Part shown: piece by piece, positions 15,093-20,929 of the stretch
How the letters are laid out: every line of letters starts with the position of its first letter
Numbering within the stretch: position 1 is the stretch's first letter
From: JBFHER01 sp041584055
GTDB lineage: Bacteria; Bacteroidota; Bacteroidia; Bacteroidales; UBA5342
NCBI GenBank assembly: GCA_041584055.1
Contig: JBFHER010000036.1
Coordinates: 1-20,929 of the forward strand
Reading direction: 5' to 3'
Length of the DNA: 20,929 bases
Notes under the pieces: model-generated
What the model was told of the DNA's origin: nothing
The model's database searches: none
Seen by the model: the letters and a program-made list of their open reading frames with translations, nothing else
Translations under genes and position numbers: made by a program

Positions 15093-17384
15093 GTGGGGTA
15101 TAAGTCTTTTTATTTGCTAATTGTATTAATGCTTTTGATAAGCGCCTGCAGCAGTACAAAATACGTACCAGAGAACGAATACCTATTGGATAGGGTCATC
15201 ATAAAATCGGATTCAAAAGATATTAAATCCGCAGATCTTAAACCGTATTTAAAGCAAAGCCCAAACCTCAAGATTTTTGGTGCAGTGAAATTTCATTTGG
15301 GCATCTATAATTTATCAGGAAAAAAAGACAAGCACTGGTACGACAGATGGCTAAAACGCATTGGAGAAGAACCTGTTATTTATGATTCCCTGATCAATGA
15401 AAAATCAAGTCGTGAATTAACAAAATACCTTTTAAACAAGGGATATTTAAATGCCACCGTTGATGATTCTGTTCATTACAAATCCAGAAAAAAAGCGACG
15501 GTCATATACAAAGTAAAACCAGGATTGCCATACATTGTTGAGGATCATCAGATGAAAATAGAAGATCCCATCATTGATATTCTGGTGACCAGTGACTCTG
15601 CCAACAGCCTTATTAAGCCCGGTATTTCATTCGATGTTGATGTATTTGACCAAGAAAGGGAACGGATTACCAAGCTATTAAAAAACGAAGGCTATTTCAA
15701 GTTTAGTAAAGAATACATTCATTTCGATGCTGACAGCAGCATGCTGAATCATTCCATCAGAGATACCCTGGTTGTAAGAAACCCGAACATCATCAACGAG
15801 CTGGGTGAAAAAGCAGAGTCAATGCATACCCGTTATACAATCCGCAATACTTATTTTATTACGGATTATGATCCAAAAGAAGCATTGAGACTACAGAATA
15901 AATATTATGATACATTTGACACCTTGATCGTAGAAGGCCACCATTTTCTGTTTCACGACGCACCCAACATCAAACCCATCGTTTTTATTCTGAACAACCT
16001 GATTAAACCAGGCGATCCCTACAAACTAGAGAATGTTGAACGAACGCATTCTCTTCTGAATTCAATCCCGATCGTTCAGTACGTCAACATTCGTTTTTAT
16101 GAGGCTTTTGATGAGATTGACCCCATGCTTGATTGTGTTGTGCAAATTACACCTGCACGGAAACACCTCCCTTCTATCGATGTTGAAGCAACGCATCAGG
16201 ACAGTTATTTTGGAGCTGCCCTCAATGGGAATTACCAACACCGTAACCTTTTAAAAGGTGGGGAACAGCTTGGGCTGAAATTGAGATTGGCAAGGGAGTA
16301 TCAAAAGAAACTGGATGGAACAGGCTCCCATCCTGCAGATGAATTTGGCTTTGAATCAAGCCTGATGTATCCCAGGTTCCTTTTCCCTCTTTTGAGTCGC
16401 AGTTTTAGAGAAAACTTTAAATCAAGCACCAAACTTTCTGCGTCCTATAATTTCCAGGACCGCCCTGATTACAACCGTGAAATCTCTAATATATCCGTTA
16501 ACTACAACTGGAAAGGAAAGAGTAACTGGAATCACTCTCTGGATCTCATCGATTTTAATCTTGTTGATTTAAGAGATACCACATCAAATTTTAATGACTA
16601 CATCAATGATATTGTTTACCTGCGCTATAGTTACGATGACCATATCATTCACAGTATCAACTATGCCATTTGGTACAACAATCAGCAAGAGCGAAATTTC
16701 AGGAACTCAAAGTACCTTCGTTTTGGCATTGAAAGTGCCGGGAATGCACTGTATGGTTTAAATACGCTACTCAATTCCAATACAACAGATGGCTCCTATG
16801 AGCTACTGGGCATCAAATTCTCACAATACATCAAGTTTGATACCGAAGGGACCTACAATCAATACATCAATGACAAGAACTCCCTTGCATTTCATTCTTC
16901 ACTTGGAATCGCCTTCCCCTACGGCAATGTTGATGTTATGCCATTCGAGAAACGCTATTTTGGTGGGGGTGCAAATGGCATCCGGGGATGGCAGGTACGG
17001 CGTCTCGGCCCGGGGGCATATTACAGTGATGAACTTGACTACTGGCTCCAGTCAGGCGACATCAAATTTCAATTCAACGCGGAGTACCGATTTAAACTTT
17101 TCTGGGTTTTGGAAGGTGCGTTTTTTCTTGACGGAGGAAATATATGGACAATACGTGAGTATGAAGGCCAGGAGGCCGGCTACTTTAAACTGAATTCATT
17201 TTACAAACAAATGGCCCTGGCATACGGTGTGGGCGCCCGATTCGATTTTAATTTCTTTGTTTTTCGGCTAGACTGGGGCTTTAAAGGCTACGATCCAGCA
17301 GCCGTTTCAGGCTCTAATTGGGTATCGAAGCCATTTAACAGTAGCAACCACGCACTGCACCTTGCAATCGGGTATCCTTTTTAA
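15093..17384 (+). CDS. tamL: TamL-type lipoprotein of the Omp85 (BamA/TamA) superfamily
   Basis: A 763-residue outer-membrane protein of the translocation and assembly module class; TamL is the Bacteroidota lipidated form of TamA. It has a type II signal peptide with lipobox LISAC (Cys19), then the family start CSSTKYVPENEYLL. The N-terminal half (about 25-360) is POTRA-like (ELTKYLLNKGYLNATVDDSV; ERITKLLKNEGYFKF; YKLENVERTHSLLNSIPIVQ). The C-terminal half (about 365-763) is the 16-strand barrel. It carries the Omp85 loop-6 signature (GANGIRGWQ, Arg631), and the last strand ends in Phe (LAIGYPF). The start is GTG: the next in-frame ATG (15129) would cut the signal peptide to a few residues. 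Its usual partner TamB is not in the window. It lies alone between a weak terminator and a 170-base gap. Confidence 0.9.
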   Translation: MGYKSFYLLIVLMLLISACSSTKYVPENEYLLDRVIIKSDSKDIKSADLKPYLKQSPNLKIFGAVKFHLGIYNLSGKKDKHWYDRWLKRIGEEPVIYDSLINEKSSRELTKYLLNKGYLNATVDDSVHYKSRKKATVIYKVKPGLPYIVEDHQMKIEDPIIDILVTSDSANSLIKPGISFDVDVFDQERERITKLLKNEGYFKFSKEYIHFDADSSMLNHSIRDTLVVRNPNIINELGEKAESMHTRYTIRNTYFITDYDPKEALRLQNKYYDTFDTLIVEGHHFLFHDAPNIKPIVFILNNLIKPGDPYKLENVERTHSLLNSIPIVQYVNIRFYEAFDEIDPMLDCVVQITPARKHLPSIDVEATHQDSYFGAALNGNYQHRNLLKGGEQLGLKLRLAREYQKKLDGTGSHPADEFGFESSLMYPRFLFPLLSRSFRENFKSSTKLSASYNFQDRPDYNREISNISVNYNWKGKSNWNHSLDLIDFNLVDLRDTTSNFNDYINDIVYLRYSYDDHIIHSINYAIWYNNQQERNFRNSKYLRFGIESAGNALYGLNTLLNSNTTDGSYELLGIKFSQYIKFDTEGTYNQYINDKNSLAFHSSLGIAFPYGNVDVMPFEKRYFGGGANGIRGWQVRRLGPGAYYSDELDYWLQSGDIKFQFNAEYRFKLFWVLEGAFFLDGGNIWTIREYEGQEAGYFKLNSFYKQMALAYGVGARFDFNFFVFRLDWGFKGYDPAAVSGSNWVSKPFNSSNHALHLAIGYPF

Positions 17385-17554
17385 TCATCTCCATAAATAT
17401 CAAACACTTACAAGCCGAACATATCTCCTTTTGAGACAACTCTGAGCTCTTAAAATCTGTAAATGTTTTCTAATTTATTTTAAATATAAATAAGTTAAGG
17501 TACGGGTTTTGACGTTTCAGCTTGTCTTAAAAGCGAACAGACAACATAAACGTT

Positions 17555-17902
17555 ATGAAAAAACCAATTGTTAGAAGGGCATTTGCCATGATATTCGTGC
17601 CTTTAGTTTTACTGGCATCGACACTTTTGTATACGAACATAATCAGTTTCGGCGTATTTTCAGTTATTTTATACTGGTTTGTAGGCGTCCCCGTATTGAC
17701 GCATTATACGGCCAAACTTTTTAACGGGAATAATAAAAACATGTCTGCAGCCTTAAACGGATTGCTTATATTTTATGCAATCATTGCAGGACTCGTTTAT
17801 CTCAACTACGAAATTGATTCTTTGAGAATGATTCTAATCAGTGTGATTCCTGCATTGGTCATGATATTCCTCTTGAACAGTAAAGAAATTCAAACAGAAT
17901 AA
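17555..17902 (+). CDS. Small four-helix membrane protein, function unknown
   Basis: A 115-residue protein beginning MKKPIVRRAFAM, with four predicted transmembrane segments (about 8-27, 30-50, 63-83, 90-107) and a short charged tail. The positive residues before the first helix suggest a cytoplasmic N-terminus. No known family is recognised, and there are no catalytic motifs. It sits alone after tamL and is closed by a strong terminator, which supports it being expressed. I found no convincing promoter in the 170-base upstream gap. Confidence 0.7.
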   Translation: MKKPIVRRAFAMIFVPLVLLASTLLYTNIISFGVFSVILYWFVGVPVLTHYTAKLFNGNNKNMSAALNGLLIFYAIIAGLVYLNYEIDSLRMILISVIPALVMIFLLNSKEIQTE

Positions 17903-17925
17903 GAAACTTTATTAGTTTAACTTTC

Positions 17926-17953
17926 AGGCTGTCTTGTGGCAGCCTTTTTTTTT
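17926..17953 (+). terminator. Strong intrinsic terminator
   Basis: Arms AGGCTGTC/GGCAGCCT (17926-17933 and 17938-17945, one T-G wobble) close a TTGT tetraloop and are followed by nine T. It lies 23 bases after the small membrane protein gene. It works in the plus direction only; the hemB end on the other strand has no clear hairpin in 17954-18000. Confidence 0.88.
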
Positions 17954-18000
17954 GAACTACCTTTATTGTTTTCTATCGAAGGCCGGTAAAACGATCTTCC

Positions 18001-18993
18001 TTAATCAAAACGATTTAACAAGGCAGGCAGTTGTTCAGCGAAATAGGTCATTATAAAGCTGGCTCCCGCACGTTTAAAGGCATGCATTGTTTCAAGAATA
18101 ACACTTTCTTCATCAATCCATCCCTTGATGGCTGCCGCTTTCACCATGGCATATTCGCCGCTCACATTGTACACGGCCAGGGGAATATCTATGGATTCGC
18201 TAGCTTGTTTCAGAATATCAAGATAAGCCAATCCTGGTTTAACCATGACAACATCTGCGCCTTCCTGAATATCAATAAAAATTTCCTTCATCGCTTCTTT
18301 TGCATTGCGAAAATCCATTTGATACGTTTTACGATCGCCAAATGCGGGAGCACTTTCCGCTGCTTCGCGAAATGGCCCATAATACGAGGATGAAAACTTT
18401 GCGGCATACGACATAATGGGTATTTTATAAAACCCGTTCAGATCCATGGCCTTTCTTATTGCACCAATGCGACCATCCATCATATCACTGGGAGCAATCA
18501 TGTCAGCACCCGACTCACACAAAGAAACAGCTTGTTTGCACAGCACCTTAAGGGTCGCATCGTTTTCAACATCCCCATCCACCAGCGGGCCACAATGACC
18601 ATGTGATGTATATTCGCAATTACAAACGTCTGCAATCACAAACATGTTAGGGATTTCCTTCCTGATGGCTCTGATGGCGATCTGGACTATGCCATCGTGC
18701 GCACAGGCAACGCTGCCATCCTCATCTTTTGCTTCCGGAATCCCAAAAAGCAAGACACTTTTGATCCCTGACTTATAAAGCCCTTCACATTTTTTTACAA
18801 GGTGCTCCACAGACAGTTGATACATGCCGGGCATCGAAGCAATCGGACGCATCATATTTTTCCCACTGCGCACAAACAAAGGCATGACAAAGTCACTCAA
18901 CTGCAAGCTTGTCTCAGCAATCATTTCTCGGAGTACAGCATTGTATCTTAGACGCCGGGGACGCGACACAGGAAAATCAGGATGGTGTATCAT
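18001..18993 (-). CDS. hemB: Porphobilinogen synthase (delta-aminolevulinic acid dehydratase)
   Basis: A 330-residue enzyme that condenses two 5-aminolevulinate molecules to porphobilinogen. The two active-site lysines are Lys199 (YAAKFSS) and the Schiff-base Lys252 (MVKPG). The zinc-type cysteines Cys124, Cys126 and Cys134 (DVCNCEYTSHGHCG) mark it as a Zn-dependent form. Other family segments are RPRRLR near the N-terminus and PSDMMDGRIGAIR. Length is normal. The ATG overlaps the hemC stop by four bases (ATGA), so translation is coupled. It is the last gene of the visible tetrapyrrole operon. Confidence 0.97.
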   Translation of the reverse strand: MIHHPDFPVSRPRRLRYNAVLREMIAETSLQLSDFVMPLFVRSGKNMMRPIASMPGMYQLSVEHLVKKCEGLYKSGIKSVLLFGIPEAKDEDGSVACAHDGIVQIAIRAIRKEIPNMFVIADVCNCEYTSHGHCGPLVDGDVENDATLKVLCKQAVSLCESGADMIAPSDMMDGRIGAIRKAMDLNGFYKIPIMSYAAKFSSSYYGPFREAAESAPAFGDRKTYQMDFRNAKEAMKEIFIDIQEGADVVMVKPGLAYLDILKQASESIDIPLAVYNVSGEYAMVKAAAIKGWIDEESVILETMHAFKRAGASFIMTYFAEQLPALLNRFD

Positions 18994-19904
18994 TTTAGCA
19001 TATAATTAAGTTCTTTGATTCGTTCTAAGAAATACTCACTTTGTTTTTCTACCAGTGCATCAAGATCATTTACCAGGCAATTCCCATACACCTCTTCAAA
19101 TTCATACGACGTTTTATCTCCGATCATAAAGCGATAGGCCACATCATTCCCCCAAATAGCAATATTCGCTGCAAGGGGGTGCCGACAACCGCCATCCATC
19201 CGTTTCATAAATTGGCGTTCCTGCCACACGGCTATTTCCGTTGGAATGTGATTGATTTTCCTCAGCATCTGCGCCATTGTTTCATCATCGCTGCGACATT
19301 GCAAAGCCAATGCTCCCTGTCCTGGCGAAGGCACCATTTCACGCAGCTGGAACACGGATGCTTCAGAAAATGGGATCCCCAAACGATTCAAGCCTGCTGC
19401 GGCAAGGATGGTGGCATCATAGCGGCCTTCTTTAACCTTTTTAATGCGCGTATCAACATTGCCTCTGATTTCTTTAAACTGCAAATCTGGTCTTAAACGC
19501 TTCAGCTGCGCCAGCCTTCCGGGACTTGATGTTCCGACAATGGCCCCTTTGGGAAGGTCCCTCCAGGAAATCCCATTCCGGGAAACAAGTACATCTCTCG
19601 CATCTTCACGTTGCGGAAATGAGACAAGGCTCAATCCATCCGTCTCTTCAGCAGGCACATCTTTCAAACTGTGAACAGCCATATGGGCATGGCCATCAAG
19701 GATCGCTCTCTCTAATTCCTTAACAAAAACACCGGAACCACTGAATTGACTTATGGGAGTGATCTGATCCTTATCACCCCTGGTTACAAGCTCCACAAGC
19801 TTAAACTCTATTTGAGGATATTGCAACTTCAAGCGTTCTGCGACTTTTTTGCTTTGAGCCATGGCCAATTTACTTGACCGTGTGGCTATCTTAACAAGAT
19901 CCAT
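18990..19904 (-). CDS. hemC: Hydroxymethylbilane synthase (porphobilinogen deaminase)
   Basis: A 304-residue enzyme that joins four porphobilinogens into hydroxymethylbilane, the step after HemB. The N-terminal IATRSSKLAMAQ matches the family (IATRxSxLAL), the catalytic Asp82 is in HSLKDVP, and Cys240 in GGCRHPLA carries the dipyrromethane cofactor. Arginines of RGNVDTR bind the growing chain. The order on the strand is methyltransferase, 32-base gap, hemC, then hemB by ATGA overlap. Length and start are normal. Confidence 0.97.
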   Translation of the reverse strand: MDLVKIATRSSKLAMAQSKKVAERLKLQYPQIEFKLVELVTRGDKDQITPISQFSGSGVFVKELERAILDGHAHMAVHSLKDVPAEETDGLSLVSFPQREDARDVLVSRNGISWRDLPKGAIVGTSSPGRLAQLKRLRPDLQFKEIRGNVDTRIKKVKEGRYDATILAAAGLNRLGIPFSEASVFQLREMVPSPGQGALALQCRSDDETMAQMLRKINHIPTEIAVWQERQFMKRMDGGCRHPLAANIAIWGNDVAYRFMIGDKTSYEFEEVYGNCLVNDLDALVEKQSEYFLERIKELNYMLK

Positions 19905-19936
19905 AAAATCGTATTTTGTTTCATAACACCTGAATT

Positions 19937-20659
19937 TTAAAGATGTTTTCCAAGAATCACCAATGATGGACCGTCAAGGCTGTGCTTTTCAAGCTCAGAA
20001 AGAATCACAGATGATTCAGTTTTAATCATTCCTTGACCTTCCTGACTCACCTTTGTCGCAATTGCAACCTTTAAATCAATCAGCTCAGCAGCTTCTGTTT
20101 CTTCTATCAACTTTTCAAGCCTAGAGAGTGCCATGTAAAACACAACGCTTCCTCCTTCTCTGAGAACAGAAAGATATGGTTGTGCTGCAGGTTTTTGACC
20201 ATCTTCTGTATATGCAGATGTGAACATAACCATCCTACTTTTGCCGCGTTCGGTAATTGGCAAGCCAAAAATTGATGCTGCGGCATTGGCTGCAGTGATT
20301 CCGGGAATCATTTCCCATGGGATGTGCTGTTCTTCTAAAAATCGGATTTCTTCCATTCCCCTACCAAAGATCATTGGATCTCCTGCTTTTAGGCGAAGCA
20401 CGCGCTTTCCTTTTTTATGATGGAATGACATCTGTTCGTGTATGGTCTGCTGACGATGCATGGGATCTTGTCCATCCCTGAACTTTTTCCCTGCGTATAT
20501 TTTCAGGCATTCCGAACTAGACTCCTGCAATATGCGCGTATCAATCAATGCATCATACAACAACACCTCAGCCCGTTGAATTTCTTTCAGTGCCTTCAGC
20601 GTCAGCAACTCAGGATCTCCAGGCCCTGCTCCTGCAATAATAACCTTATGTTTTATCAT
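19937..20659 (-). CDS. cobA: Uroporphyrinogen-III C-methyltransferase (divergent)
   Basis: A 240-residue SAM-dependent methyltransferase of the tetrapyrrole class that makes precorrin-2 from uroporphyrinogen III, leading to siroheme or cobalamin. Visible motifs are GAGPGDPELLTLKA near the start, LRLKAGDPMIFGRG (usual form RLKGGDP), PGITAANAAA and VVFYMALS. The region corresponding to VTGH in CysG/CobA reads MFTSAYTEDG, and the later acidic-Asn-Gly-Thr region reads ATKVSQEGQ, so it is a divergent member. Its ATG overlaps the stop of the upstream SDR-like gene by four bases, and hemC follows after 32 bases. No hemD, required for making its substrate, is seen in the window. Confidence 0.88.
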   Translation of the reverse strand: MIKHKVIIAGAGPGDPELLTLKALKEIQRAEVLLYDALIDTRILQESSSECLKIYAGKKFRDGQDPMHRQQTIHEQMSFHHKKGKRVLRLKAGDPMIFGRGMEEIRFLEEQHIPWEMIPGITAANAAASIFGLPITERGKSRMVMFTSAYTEDGQKPAAQPYLSVLREGGSVVFYMALSRLEKLIEETEAAELIDLKVAIATKVSQEGQGMIKTESSVILSELEKHSLDGPSLVILGKHL

Positions 20660-20929
20660 GATTTATACAATGTTTTTAATCCTTCCATCAAATCAGGGTA
20701 CTGAAACCGGAAGCCTGCCTGCATTATTTTTTCACTGGACACAATCTTGAACGCATTGTTTTTTTCACTGGGCAACGGACTAAAAGGGAGCTTTTGCAAA
20801 CGCGCTGCTTCCTTATACAATTCACCTCTGCGAGGATGCGTTGGCGCTACCAGATTATAAATTTCATGCCAGACGGAACAAATCAGCAAAAAAGACACAG
20901 CCCTTGCCACATCGGAGCCAAAAATGAGA
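20656..20929 (-). CDS. SDR / NAD-dependent epimerase-like protein (C-terminal part)
   Basis: The frame is open to the right edge of the window; only the last 90 residues are visible, so the start lies beyond. The segments FGSDVARAVSFLL, YNLVAPTHPRRGELYKEAA and KIVSSEKIMQAGFRFQYPDL match the C-terminal part of YeeZ-like extended short-chain dehydrogenases (atypical NAD(P)-binding epimerase fold). The catalytic and cofactor motifs would be in the missing part. Its stop overlaps the methyltransferase ATG (ATGA), so it belongs to the tetrapyrrole operon by position; its role there is unknown. An apparent GTG start at 20910 is internal. Confidence 0.75.
   Translation of the reverse strand, partial: LIFGSDVARAVSFLLICSVWHEIYNLVAPTHPRRGELYKEAARLQKLPFSPLPSEKNNAFKIVSSEKIMQAGFRFQYPDLMEGLKTLYKS

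Noticed and set aside
19041..19496. 151-residue plus-strand open frame over hemC
   Set aside because: Antisense to a complete hemC with all catalytic residues; no family resemblance.
1..20929. CRISPR array, tRNA or rRNA genes
   Set aside because: No regularly spaced short repeats and no cloverleaf or ribosomal RNA-like stretches were seen by eye on either strand.

Overview
The window looks like chromosomal DNA of a Bacteroidota bacterium, probably class Bacteroidia; lower ranks cannot be resolved by eye. The signs are Bacteroidota-type promoters (TTG or TTTG, about 19-20 nt, then TAnnTTTG), few Shine-Dalgarno sequences, a single-cytochrome sdhCAB operon, a lipoprotein-type Omp85 protein (TamL), and Bacteroidota-style lipoproteins and small beta-barrels.

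Layout. (1) 1-7066, plus strand: a tightly packed signal-transduction operon. It holds a PAS-only protein cut by the window edge, a PocR-PAS-PAS-PAS-GAF histidine kinase, a stand-alone Rcp1-like receiver, and a REC-REC-PAS-kinase-REC hybrid. (2) 7166-10256: a cassette of about 2.9 kb on the minus strand with a lipoprotein and two predicted outer-membrane beta-barrels. It is bracketed by two 97-base direct repeats, each carrying the last 13 codons, stop codon and terminator of sdhB. (3) 10214-13671, minus strand: sdhC-sdhA-sdhB, the membrane succinate dehydrogenase / fumarate reductase, with a good promoter upstream of sdhC. (4) 13845-17902: an ACP phosphodiesterase-family gene (minus) divergent from a DUF4268 gene, tamL and a small four-helix membrane protein (plus), closed by a strong terminator. 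(5) 18001-20929, minus strand: a tetrapyrrole operon in the order SDR-like protein (partial), uroporphyrinogen-III methyltransferase, hemC, hemB, with two 4-base ATGA overlaps.

The most unusual feature is the cassette. The duplicated sdhB tail and terminator suggest that DNA entered at the 3' end of sdhB and rebuilt that end, as integrative elements often do at gene ends, yet no integrase or transposase gene is visible inside. The repeat copies differ at two positions over 97 bases: one is a synonymous third-codon change, the other breaks one pair in the terminator stem. In sampled lines the cassette is more AT-rich than sdhA. Its genes have no recognisable function beyond envelope location, and they sit behind a structured leader and around a 34-base perfect palindrome.

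How the genes fit together: the kinase operon probably senses a small ligand through PocR and PAS/GAF domains and relays by phosphotransfer, but no DNA-binding output domain is visible in the window. The sdh and hem operons both support respiration, since SdhC is predicted to carry two b-type hemes and HemB/HemC make the tetrapyrrole precursor. TamL and the cassette concern the outer membrane.
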